Source: Tannerellaceae bacterium (lineage in GTDB: Bacteria > Bacteroidota > Bacteroidia > Bacteroidales > Tannerellaceae). From it: a DNA stretch of 8,175 bases. The first letter of the stretch is position 1. Each line of letters opens with the position of its first letter. The notes under the pieces were generated by a model. It saw only the letters and a program-made list of their open reading frames with translations. It did not search any database and was not told where the DNA came from. The DNA is taken from the NCBI GenBank assembly GCA_031267205.1, contig JAIRZN010000062.1, positions 1 to 8,175 of the forward strand, given 5' to 3'. Positions 1 through 6,340 of the stretch are shown one piece after another. The position numbers and the translations under genes were made by a program.

Positions 1-26
1 GGAATAAGTTGTTATGGGTTCGCAAG

Positions 27-59
27 AAAAAAGGGGCTATGCTTCGCGCACGACCCCTT
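27..59 (-). terminator. Intrinsic terminator, minus strand
   Basis: Read on the minus strand, AAGGGG (59-54) pairs perfectly with CCCCTT (36-31). The loop between them can form an inner GTGC/GCAT stem around a GCGAA loop. The closing arm runs straight into six T (32-27). On the plus strand no T-run follows, so the structure acts leftward. It would end either the predicted small RNA starting near 183 or read-through from the fucosidase gene, whose stop lies about 215 bases upstream on this strand. Confidence 0.75.
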
Positions 60-183
60 AGTTATGAAAACAATAAAATTAACTTTGTTTTTTAACAATA
101 TAAAATAACTTGTAAAAAACTTTACCACAATATTAACTGCCTGGCATCACGCCGGTATTCTCAATTACGTCATTATTGATGAC
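27..183 (-). ncRNA. Candidate small RNA (about 157 nt)
   Basis: This is a minus-strand stretch bounded by a Bacteroidetes-type -7 box (TACCTTTG, 196-189) and a strong intrinsic terminator (59-27), with no open reading frame of useful length between them. The predicted start falls at the first base of a hairpin (GTCAT, loop CAATA, ATGAC; 183-169). A second short stem follows at 155-140 (CCGGC, loop GTGAT, GCC-A-GG, with one bulged base). A third AT-rich inverted repeat pairs GTTTTTTA (120-113) with TAAAAAAC (94-87) and can be extended by CAA/TTG. I do not recognise an RNA family. The ends do not pair with each other, which argues against 6S RNA. It could instead be the 3' untranslated tail of the fucosidase mRNA, or a leader with early termination. 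It is called only from promoter, structure and terminator in series. Confidence 0.4.
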
Positions 184-188
184 TGCGG

Positions 189-196
189 CAAAGGTA
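189..196 (-). promoter_or_regulatory. Putative -7 box TACCTTTG, reading left
   Basis: The minus strand reads TACCTTTG here, a full match to the Bacteroidetes sigma consensus TAnnTTTG. It is followed by CCGC, so the 12 bases TACCTTTGCCGC are identical to those at the strong promoter at 6317-6328. The -33 region, about 19-20 bases upstream, has only a TG and not a full TTTG, so the promoter is plausible rather than certain. The predicted start is near 183. Confidence 0.5.
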
Positions 197-275
197 CAAA
201 AAGTATCTTTTACGGCAGTGTCTTTTATCTACATAATTTTGTGTGTAATGGATTCCTGTCTTTTGCGCGGTGATA

Positions 276-1655
276 CTACTCAAGGAACAGCTCGATTACC
301 GGCACGTCGGCGTCGGGGCGCTGGACGGGGAGGTTGAGTATGACGTCGTCGGCATCGCCGGAGTTTTCGGTCGTATGGCTACCGGGCGTTGTGTTGATGC
401 TGTACGTTATCTCGGAGGCGTCGTTGAGCAGTTGTGCGTACTTGAATTTGCCTTTGAAGCCGGGCAGGTGGAGCGATTTAAAGGGCCATTCGATTACGTG
501 TATGTACAGGCGTTTCTTTTCTGCGTTGTACGTCAGCAGGCAGTTTTGCGGGACGGCAAAGTCCGGCGGCGCTTGGGTGCAGCCGTATATTGAGCGGTTG
601 TGGAACTTCATCCAGCCGGCCAGTCCGTCGAGCCGTTCGACAGCTCGGTTGTCGAATGCTCCCCGCGCCGTAGGGCCGACGTTGAGGAGCAGGTTGCCGC
701 CTTTGCTTACGGTCTCTATCAGCATGACGACTAATTGTCGGACGCTTTTCCATGAATACTCGTCGCGGTGATAGCCCCATGAGCCCGAAAATGTCTGGCA
801 TGTTTCCCAGGGTACCTGTTTGCCGCGTACTGTGGGCCAAGACTGGGGCATGAACTGTTCGGGCGTTACGAAGTCCCAGCCCCAGTCCGTATGGTCGAGG
901 TCGAGACGGTTGTCGACAACTATCTGCGGTTGCAGGGAGCGTATGAGTTTCAGCAGTTCTTCCGATTTCCATTCCCTGTATCCCTTGCCGTTTTCGCCGG
1001 GGTAGGAAAAGTCGAGGAATAATTCGTCGATACGGCCGAAGCGTGTCAGCAGTTCGGTCAATTGTACCTTCATGTAGGCGATGTACCTGTCCATGTTGCG
1101 ACCGGCATTGAGGAGTTTGGCGGCTTCGGGGTCTGTCCAGGCGGGATGTACGCGGTCGACGGGGAAATCGGGATGATGCCAGTCGATCAGCGAATAGTAG
1201 AAGCCGATGCGTATTCCTTCGGCGCGGAAGGCTTCGACTAAGGGAGCTATAAGATCTTTCCCGTAAGGCGTGTTGGTCACCTTGTAGTCGGTAGCGTCCG
1301 AATCCCACAGGCAGAAGCCATCGTGATGTTTAGCCGTCAGCACTACGTACTTCATTCCGGCCGCCCGCGCCTTGGCTGCCCATTCGCGCGGATTGTAGAG
1401 GTCGGGGTCGAAGCGTTCAAAATACTTGTCGTAATCCTCGTCGGATATTCTCTCGTTGCGTTTCACCCATTCATGGCGTGCGGGCATTGCGTATATGCCC
1501 CAGTGGATAAACATTCCGAAGCGGTCGTGCGTCCACCACGCCATCCGCTCCTGTTTTGCGGCCGGCGTTTCCACGGCCCAGTCGGGTGTATGCTGCTGTG
1601 CCGCTGCAAACGCTCCCGTGGCCATAAATCCGGCAATTAGTAATTCTCTAAGCAT
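276..1655 (-). CDS. Alpha-L-fucosidase, glycoside hydrolase family 29
   Basis: This gene encodes a 459-residue exported enzyme predicted to release terminal alpha-linked L-fucose from glycans by the retaining GH29 mechanism. Residues 1 to about 19 form a signal peptide ending in an Ala-rich stretch before QQHTPDW, so the protein is probably periplasmic. GH29 landmarks in order are WWTHDRFGMFIHWG (40-53), LTAKHHDGFCLWDS (106-119), FYYSLIDWHHPDF (152-164), FLDFSYPG (213-220) with Asp215 as the likely nucleophile, and SKGGNLLLNVGP (317-328). A small C-terminal beta-rich part follows from about 365. The acid/base residue varies in this family and is not assigned. The ATG at 1655 is preferred because the frame's upstream extension begins with TTG at 1700, inside the predicted -7 box, and would add a poor N-terminus. 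No Shine-Dalgarno is seen, as is normal for the phylum. The gene stands alone and is divergent from the acyl-CoA synthetase. Exact linkage preference cannot be read from sequence. Confidence 0.95.
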   Translation of the reverse strand: MLRELLIAGFMATGAFAAAQQHTPDWAVETPAAKQERMAWWTHDRFGMFIHWGIYAMPARHEWVKRNERISDEDYDKYFERFDPDLYNPREWAAKARAAGMKYVVLTAKHHDGFCLWDSDATDYKVTNTPYGKDLIAPLVEAFRAEGIRIGFYYSLIDWHHPDFPVDRVHPAWTDPEAAKLLNAGRNMDRYIAYMKVQLTELLTRFGRIDELFLDFSYPGENGKGYREWKSEELLKLIRSLQPQIVVDNRLDLDHTDWGWDFVTPEQFMPQSWPTVRGKQVPWETCQTFSGSWGYHRDEYSWKSVRQLVVMLIETVSKGGNLLLNVGPTARGAFDNRAVERLDGLAGWMKFHNRSIYGCTQAPPDFAVPQNCLLTYNAEKKRLYIHVIEWPFKSLHLPGFKGKFKYAQLLNDASEITYSINTTPGSHTTENSGDADDVILNLPVQRPDADVPVIELFLE

Positions 1656-1697
1656 AATTATTAGTGTATATGTAAGTTTTAAAAATCGATAGGGAAG

Positions 1698-1705
1698 CAA
1701 ATATA
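1698..1705 (-). promoter_or_regulatory. Putative -7 box of the fucosidase gene
   Basis: The minus strand reads TATATTTG, a full match to TAnnTTTG, 42 bases upstream of the ATG at 1655, giving a leader of roughly 35 nt. No clear TTTG is found at the -33 spacing. Its position also argues against translation starting at the TTG at 1700. Confidence 0.5.
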
Positions 1706-1766
1706 AACATTTACGCGGTAAACCGGCGGTAATTGCATACCCTTTTCCTTTTTTGGCGGGAAATCA

Positions 1767-1774
1767 TATCTTTG
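1767..1774 (+). promoter_or_regulatory. Putative -7 box of the acyl-CoA synthetase gene
   Basis: TATCTTTG matches TAnnTTTG and lies 57 bases before the ATG at 1832. About 20 bases upstream there is only a T-rich TTTT (1743-1746), a weak -33. The fucosidase and synthetase boxes lie back to back about 60 bases apart, forming a compact divergent promoter region. Confidence 0.45.
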
Positions 1775-1831
1775 CGGATGGTACGCTTCCTGAGGGAGGG
1801 GTATTTATACGCACTTAAATAAATTTGCTTT

Positions 1832-3730
1832 ATGAAGAAAACATTGGTAGACCTTTTTGAGGGGTCTGTAATATGCTACCCCGACAATACTTTCCTGTTG
1901 GAAAAAACGAGGGACAGGTTCGCGCCTACGACTTATGCTCAGGTGAGGAACCAAGTCTATGTACTGGGCGCAGGGCTTGTGGCGATGGGCGTAAGCAAGG
2001 GCGACCATTGCGCCTTGCTGAGCGAAGGACGCAATGCCTGGATCATCGGCGAGTTGTCGATGTTCTACGCCGGGGCGGTGAACGTACCGCTTTCTATCAA
2101 GCTCGAGGAATCGAACGACTTGCTGTTCCGCTTGCTTCATGCCGACGTTAAATACGTCATGGTATCGGGCAACCAATTGAAGAAGATACGCGCCGTAGCC
2201 GACAAGCTACCTCAGGTTGAGAAGATAATCGTCTTCGACGAACAGGAGGCTTACGGCGATAGAGAGATACATATCGACCGTGTAAAGGACATGGGCGAAG
2301 CCTACCTGCGGTCGCATGACACGGAGGAGTTCCTGTCCATCGCACGATCGCTGCAAAACGACGATTACGCCACCATCACTTACACGTCGGGCACAACGGC
2401 CGACCCTAAAGGCGTCATCCTCACGCATCGCAATTATACGGCAAACGTAGAGCAGTCGCTCTCCTGCATGGATATTGACCAGACATGGAGCACACTCGTT
2501 ATACTTCCGCTTGATCATTGCTTCGCTCACGTAGTAGGCTTCTATATATTTATGTATAAGGGCGCGTCTGTGGCGACAGTGCAAGTAGGGCGCACGGGGA
2601 TGGAGACGCTGAGGAACATACCCGTTAATATCAAAGAGGTAAAGCCTTACCTTATATTAAGCGTCCCTGCCCTGGCCAAGAACTTTAAGAAGAACATCGA
2701 ACAGGGCATTCATACAAAGGGGCGGATGGCGGAGCGGCTCTTCCGACTGGCCTTGCGGATGAACTATGTGTATAATGGGGAAGGAAGCGACGATAAAGGT
2801 CGCGGCCTGCGTTGCCTGCTGAAGCCTTTCATTAGCGCATTCGACAAGCTGCTATTCTCAAAGGTACGTATGAACTTCGGAGGAAGGATGCGGTTTTTTG
2901 TCGGCGGAGGAGCTTTGCTTGACAAGGATTTGCAGAAGTTCTATTATGCAATCGGCATACCTATGTATCAGGGATACGGGCTGAGCGAGGCTACGCCAGT
3001 CATATCCACCAACGGCCCGCGCCGTCACCTTTTCGGAAGCAGCGGCCGGCTGGTACAACCTCTCGACCTGAAGATATGCGACGACGCCGGCAGTGCATTA
3101 CCCGAAGGGGAAAGGGGTGAAATAGTTGTACGCGGAGAGAATATCATGGCCGGATACTGGAAGAACCCCGCCTCGACGGCCGAAACCGTCAAGAACGGAT
3201 GGCTGTACACCGGCGACATGGGATACGTCGAAGACGGACTGCTATTCGTACTCGGACGCTTCAAGAGCCTGCTCATCAGTAGCGACGGCGAAAAGTACAG
3301 CCCCGAAGGCATTGAGGAAGCCCTTATGGAACATTCGTCGGCCATCTCCCAACTCCTGCTCTACAACAATCAAAGCCCTTATACCGTAGCCCTGCTGACG
3401 CCGAACAGGGAGGAACTCATACGACAGCTTGCCCGCCGGCAACTCAACCTCGACTCGGATAAGGGAAAGGAAGAGGCCATCGACATCATACGTCAGCAAA
3501 TAGACCGCTTCCGCAAAGGCGGCGACATGGCCCCGCTGTTCCCCGAACGATGGCTACCCGCAACCTTCGCCATACTGCCGGAACAGTGGACGGAGCAGAA
3601 CGGAATGGTGAACAGCACCATGAAAGTAGTACGCGGCAAGGTCGAAAAGGCTTACGCCTCGCGCATAGAAAACCTCTTCACCCCCGAAGGCAAGAGCCCG
3701 CTCAATGCCGATAACATGAACTCGCTATAA
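1832..3730 (+). CDS. Long-chain acyl-CoA synthetase-like AMP-forming ligase
   Basis: This 632-residue cytoplasmic or membrane-peripheral enzyme of the ANL superfamily is predicted to activate fatty acids with ATP and CoA through an acyl-adenylate (long-chain fatty acid-CoA ligase type). The adenylation motifs are in order: the phosphate-binding loop YTSGTTADPKG (184-194), YQGYGLSEATP (379-389), WLYTGDMG (457-464), and the hinge region GRFKSLLISSDGEKYSPEGIE (475-495). Near the C-terminus, STMKVVRGKVEKAY (595-608) holds the expected catalytic lysine, Lys598. All core motifs are intact and the length fits bacterial FAA1-like synthetases. The hinge differs from the more usual form with a Gly-Gly pair (SSDGEKYSPEGIE here), which suggests a particular subfamily. 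The start is the first ATG after an AT-rich leader with no Shine-Dalgarno. The next gene lies 105 bases downstream with its own promoter box, so an operon is not required. Chain-length preference is unknown. Confidence 0.92.
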   Translation: MKKTLVDLFEGSVICYPDNTFLLEKTRDRFAPTTYAQVRNQVYVLGAGLVAMGVSKGDHCALLSEGRNAWIIGELSMFYAGAVNVPLSIKLEESNDLLFRLLHADVKYVMVSGNQLKKIRAVADKLPQVEKIIVFDEQEAYGDREIHIDRVKDMGEAYLRSHDTEEFLSIARSLQNDDYATITYTSGTTADPKGVILTHRNYTANVEQSLSCMDIDQTWSTLVILPLDHCFAHVVGFYIFMYKGASVATVQVGRTGMETLRNIPVNIKEVKPYLILSVPALAKNFKKNIEQGIHTKGRMAERLFRLALRMNYVYNGEGSDDKGRGLRCLLKPFISAFDKLLFSKVRMNFGGRMRFFVGGGALLDKDLQKFYYAIGIPMYQGYGLSEATPVISTNGPRRHLFGSSGRLVQPLDLKICDDAGSALPEGERGEIVVRGENIMAGYWKNPASTAETVKNGWLYTGDMGYVEDGLLFVLGRFKSLLISSDGEKYSPEGIEEALMEHSSAISQLLLYNNQSPYTVALLTPNREELIRQLARRQLNLDSDKGKEEAIDIIRQQIDRFRKGGDMAPLFPERWLPATFAILPEQWTEQNGMVNSTMKVVRGKVEKAYASRIENLFTPEGKSPLNADNMNSL

Positions 3731-3784
3731 AGGTCGAAAGGCCTAAAAAAGCGACGCTAAGGCATAAATTAATACGAATCTTAC

Positions 3785-3792
3785 TATCTTTG
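3785..3792 (+). promoter_or_regulatory. Putative -7 box of the aldolase gene
   Basis: TATCTTTG matches TAnnTTTG in the 105-base gap between the synthetase stop and the aldolase ATG, predicting a leader of about 35-40 nt. No TTTG is seen at the expected -33 position. Its presence suggests that the aldolase is transcribed independently, although read-through from the synthetase is possible because no convincing terminator separates the two genes. Confidence 0.45.
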
Positions 3793-3835
3793 GCAGGAAT
3801 TTTTATTATTAACGTTTAAGTAAATACATAAGACA

Positions 3836-4831
3836 ATGGTAAGTTACAAAGAATTAGGCCTGGTAAACACAAAGGAAATGTTTGCTAAAGCAATGAAAGG
3901 CAAGTACGCTATCCCTGCGTTCAACTTCAATAACCTCGAACAAATGCAGGCCATTGTTCAGGCTGCCGTAGAAACAAAGTCGCCCGTCATACTGCAAGTA
4001 TCCAGCGGAGCGCGTAAATACGCCAATCAAACACTCCTCCGGTACTTAGCCGAAGGAGCCGTAGCATACGCTAAAGAATTAGGATGCGAAAAGCCTCAGA
4101 TAGTACTGCACTTAGACCATGGCGATACCTTTGAACTGTGCAAAAGCTGCGTAGATATGGGTTTCTCCTCAGTTATGATCGACGGATCACACTTGTCTTA
4201 CGACGAAAACGTGGCGTTGACGAAGAAAGTAGTCGAATACGCACACCGATACGACGTGACGGTAGAGGGCGAACTCGGAGTGCTCGCCGGCGTAGAAGAC
4301 GAAGTAAGCGCAGAACATCACACCTATACCGAACCTGACGACGTGGTAGACTTCGTCACCAAAACAGGGTGCGACTCCTTAGCTATCTCAATCGGAACAT
4401 CTCACGGAGCAAACAAATTCACCCCCGCACAGTGCACCCGTGACGCGGACGGCAACCTTGTCCCCCCGCCGCTACGCTTCGACATACTCGAAGAAGTAGA
4501 AAAACGCATCCCTGGCTTCCCCATCGTGCTGCACGGAGCATCATCCGTACCACAGGAGGAAGTGGCAACCATCAACAAATACGGAGGCGCCCTCAAAGAC
4601 GCCATCGGCATCCCTGAAGAACAACTGCGCCGCGCCGCCACATCAGCCGTCTGCAAAATCAATATCGACTCCGACAGCCGCCTGGCCATGACAGCCGCTA
4701 TACGCAAAACATTCGCCGACAAGCCTGCCGAATTTGACCCACGCAAATACTTAGGTCCGGCTCGCGACAATGCAAAGAAACTCTATAAACACAAAATAGA
4801 AGAAGTACTCGGTTCGGGCGACAAACTCTAA
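3836..4831 (+). CDS. fba: Class II fructose-1,6-bisphosphate aldolase
   Basis: This 331-residue, zinc-dependent cytoplasmic enzyme is predicted to interconvert fructose 1,6-bisphosphate with dihydroxyacetone phosphate and glyceraldehyde 3-phosphate in glycolysis and gluconeogenesis. Class II landmarks are all present: PAFNFNNLEQ (27-36), LHLDHGD (91-97) with likely catalytic Asp94 and zinc ligand His95, VEGELGVLAGVEDE (143-156) matching the second family signature, GTSHGANKF (187-195) with zinc ligand His190, VLHGASSVP (231-239) with zinc ligand His233, and the phosphate-binding NIDSDSRLA (276-284). The length is normal for Bacteroidetes aldolases. A related activity such as tagatose- or sedoheptulose-bisphosphate cleavage cannot be excluded from sequence, but the full-length form and solitary context favour the housekeeping enzyme. 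The first ATG follows an AT-rich leader without a Shine-Dalgarno. The gene ends 44 bases before a strong terminator stem. Confidence 0.95.
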   Translation: MVSYKELGLVNTKEMFAKAMKGKYAIPAFNFNNLEQMQAIVQAAVETKSPVILQVSSGARKYANQTLLRYLAEGAVAYAKELGCEKPQIVLHLDHGDTFELCKSCVDMGFSSVMIDGSHLSYDENVALTKKVVEYAHRYDVTVEGELGVLAGVEDEVSAEHHTYTEPDDVVDFVTKTGCDSLAISIGTSHGANKFTPAQCTRDADGNLVPPPLRFDILEEVEKRIPGFPIVLHGASSVPQEEVATINKYGGALKDAIGIPEEQLRRAATSAVCKINIDSDSRLAMTAAIRKTFADKPAEFDPRKYLGPARDNAKKLYKHKIEEVLGSGDKL

Positions 4832-4867
4832 TTCCCCGTCCCCCTAACACCCGGATACCGCCGTGGC

Positions 4868-4922
4868 AAAAAGCAAATCGCTCCCGTCCGCAATAAACAG
4901 GACGGGAGCGATTCCTTTTTCC
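4868..4922. terminator. Bidirectional intrinsic terminator
   Basis: A perfect 14-bp stem pairs AATCGCTCCCGTCC (4876-4889) with GGACGGGAGCGATT (4900-4913) around a 10-base loop. On the plus strand it is followed by CCTTTTTCC. On the minus strand it is followed by TTGCTTTTTGCC. It sits between the convergent aldolase and mannanase genes and can serve both. Confidence 0.9.
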
Positions 4923-4927
4923 GAGAG

Positions 4928-5935
4928 TCACTTCGGCTCCCAAGTCACCGTACCGGGCCTGTCATACAAAGCCTCTAACGCCTCAGCAGTATTGAAGCGC
5001 GGCGAAGTGAAACCGGCCCATATCATAAACCAGGCAAACCTGTTCTGCGTTTCCAGCGTTTCGGGCGTCGGCACATTGCCTATCTCGCCGAGCGCTATCA
5101 ACTTACCCTCGCCCAGATCAATCAATTGGTCGTGGTGACTTTGTTTCCAGTCATTATTGTAAATGTCCGTAGCCAGAACGTCGACGTACTCGACGCCGGG
5201 GAAGAACAGCGCATAATCGTAGGCCGTATCGCCCGGAATATCACGCGGCCCGTTAGCGTTCCACACCCAGATCAGGTTATCAAGGTGGTGATAGTTGACG
5301 TACCGGTCGTACATCATCTTCCAGAGCTTGACGAAGCCGTCTTCGCCCCTGCGCTCTCCCCACCAGAACCATTCGCCGTTCATCTCATGATACGGACGCC
5401 AGAGGACGGGGATATTCCTGTCCTTTAGTTGCTTCAGGTATCCGGCCACCTCGTCGGCCTTAGCCAGCCATCCGTTGTACGCCTCCGTACCCGGAGTAAC
5501 GAGCTGCTGCCATTCCTCGTCGCCGAACTCCCCCTGACACTGTTCCCTGAAGATCGTCGCCCCCTCGTCCAAAGGCCGCTGCGAATGCCACATAAGGGTA
5601 ATAATATGCCCCTTGCCGAACTCCTCGACGGCGTGGTCGATGACCGACTGTCGCTCCCAGCCCAGATCGCCGCCCCACATCAGCGGCGTCTTCCCTGAAG
5701 CCTCAAGGATACGGTCGCGATCCTGCTCGTACCATTCGGGCTGTATCAGTTGATATTCGCTGTGATGCTGAGCCGATATAATCTTGCCCTCGTCGACAGA
5801 TTGATAGAGAGCCGCAAGCAGAGCCTTCGCCTCAGGCGTAGCGGCGGGATTGACCGGCTTGGGATACTTCGACTGCGTATTGCAGGAGGCAAGCACGATA
5901 CATAAGATGGCGATAAATGCAATATTCTTTCTCAT
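4928..5935 (-). CDS. GH26 beta-mannanase-type lipoprotein
   Basis: This 335-residue lipoprotein belongs to glycoside hydrolase family 26 and is predicted to cleave beta-1,4-mannosidic bonds in mannan or manno-oligosaccharides. The signal peptide MRKNIAFIAILCIVLASC ends in a lipobox (LASC), with Cys18 as the lipidated residue. The residues after it (NTQS) are not acidic, so the known Bacteroidetes surface-export signal is not evident and a periplasm-facing location is the better guess. Family motifs are SAQHHSEY (54-61), PLMWGGDLGWER (84-95), LMWHSQRP (114-121), LWRPYHEMNGEWFWWG (178-193) with acid/base Glu184, and ALGEIG (281-286) with nucleophile Glu284. The length fits a single catalytic domain without a carbohydrate-binding module. 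The gene stands alone, convergent with fba. Its predicted promoter lies about 260 bases upstream, so its leader would include the hairpin island. Endo- versus mannobiose-releasing action cannot be told from sequence. Confidence 0.93.
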   Translation of the reverse strand: MRKNIAFIAILCIVLASCNTQSKYPKPVNPAATPEAKALLAALYQSVDEGKIISAQHHSEYQLIQPEWYEQDRDRILEASGKTPLMWGGDLGWERQSVIDHAVEEFGKGHIITLMWHSQRPLDEGATIFREQCQGEFGDEEWQQLVTPGTEAYNGWLAKADEVAGYLKQLKDRNIPVLWRPYHEMNGEWFWWGERRGEDGFVKLWKMMYDRYVNYHHLDNLIWVWNANGPRDIPGDTAYDYALFFPGVEYVDVLATDIYNNDWKQSHHDQLIDLGEGKLIALGEIGNVPTPETLETQNRFAWFMIWAGFTSPRFNTAEALEALYDRPGTVTWEPK

Positions 5936-5976
5936 CGGTATATAATTAAAGGTATTTGTTTGTGCGAATAATAATC

Positions 5977-6135
5977 AGGGCGTGCCCCCGCAAGCGGGGT
6001 CGGGCTTTAGGCTACAATCCCTTACGCAAACGCGGGGCATGCTCCATGCGGAGGGCGAACACACAGGCCCGCCGGTTATTCCCGGAAGGCTTCCGGCCAT
6101 TGCACGCCGGCGAGGACAGCAAGCAGCTCGCCGTC
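5977..6135. repeat. GC-rich multi-hairpin intergenic island, possible dispersed repeat
   Basis: About 160 bases are much richer in G+C than the AT-rich flanks on either side. Visible stems (plus strand): CCCCG, loop CAAG, CGGGG (5986-5999), possibly enclosed by AGGG (5977-5980) with CCCT (6019-6022); GCATG, loop CTC, CATGC (6037-6049); and CCGGAA, loop GGC, TTCCGG (6082-6096) nested inside CGCCGG (6070-6075) with CCGGCG (6107-6112). Open frames cross it on both strands (81 and 65 codons), but they have no start context or family resemblance and look like by-products of the base composition. Stacked palindromes with sharp edges suggest a mobile or dispersed non-coding element. I have an uncertain impression of similar sequence recurring between Bacteroidales genes, but copy number cannot be shown from this window. 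Confidence 0.5.
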
Positions 6136-6192
6136 TTTGTATACAATAATTTGTTTTTAAAGATTTATACACCTACATCGTTTTTACTGTCG

Positions 6193-6220
6193 CAAATATA
6201 ACCCTTTTTCTTATTACAAA
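6193..6220 (-). promoter_or_regulatory. Putative promoter of the mannanase gene
   Basis: On the minus strand, TTTG (6220-6217) is followed after 16 bases by TATATTTG (6200-6193), a full -7 match. The spacer is a few bases shorter than the usual 19-21. A start near 6187 would give the mannanase mRNA a leader of about 250 nt that contains the whole hairpin island. A nearer imperfect box, TACCTTTA (5953-5946), would leave almost no leader and is less convincing. Confidence 0.45.
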
Positions 6221-6292
6221 GCAGAGCCTGCTATTAAACTCATAGTTCGGTATAAAACAAGAGGGGGCATTAAGTATTATTAATAAGCGAGC

Positions 6293-6324
6293 TTTGAGAC
6301 GGAACGCCAAAACGATTACCTTTG
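6293..6324 (+). promoter_or_regulatory. Strong Bacteroidetes-type promoter of the DUF5686 gene
   Basis: TTTG (6293-6296), a 20-base spacer and TACCTTTG (6317-6324) match both halves of the Bacteroidetes housekeeping promoter at consensus spacing. The predicted start is near 6330, leaving a leader of only about 10 nt before the ATG at 6341. This is the best promoter in the window and serves as a reference for the weaker calls. Confidence 0.75.
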
Positions 6325-6340
6325 CCGCGATCATTAGAAA

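Noticed and set aside
27..183. 6S RNA as the identity of the small-RNA candidate
   Set aside because: 6S RNA needs 5' and 3' ends that pair around a large central bubble; here the ends do not pair and the 3' end is a separate terminator stem.
478..1308. A 276-codon minus-strand open frame rich in Arg and Pro
   Set aside because: It lies wholly inside the fucosidase gene in another frame, has no domain resemblance and has a biased composition typical of a shadow frame.
1656..1700. Longer fucosidase start at the TTG at 1700
   Set aside because: It overlaps the predicted -7 box, and the added 15 residues worsen the signal peptide, whereas the ATG at 1655 gives a normal one.
1820..1827. TAAATTTG box immediately before the acyl-CoA synthetase ATG
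   Set aside because: It would give a leaderless mRNA and has a G-rich sequence instead of TTTG at the -33 position; the box at 1767-1774 is a better fit.
3731..3763. Small hairpins after the synthetase stop (AGGTC/GGCCT with GAAA loop; GCCT/AGGC)
   Set aside because: The stems are only 4-5 bp and are followed by A-rich rather than T-rich sequence on the plus strand, so they do not qualify as an intrinsic terminator.
1832..4831. Synthetase and aldolase as a functional operon
   Set aside because: There is a 105-base gap with its own -7 box and no direct pathway link between fatty-acid activation and the aldolase step; read-through is possible but not supported.
5956..6201. An 81-codon plus-strand frame and a 65-codon minus-strand frame (5975-6172) across the hairpin island
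   Set aside because: Overlapping frames on both strands of a GC-rich palindromic block, without start context, known domain or plausible composition; better explained as non-coding sequence.
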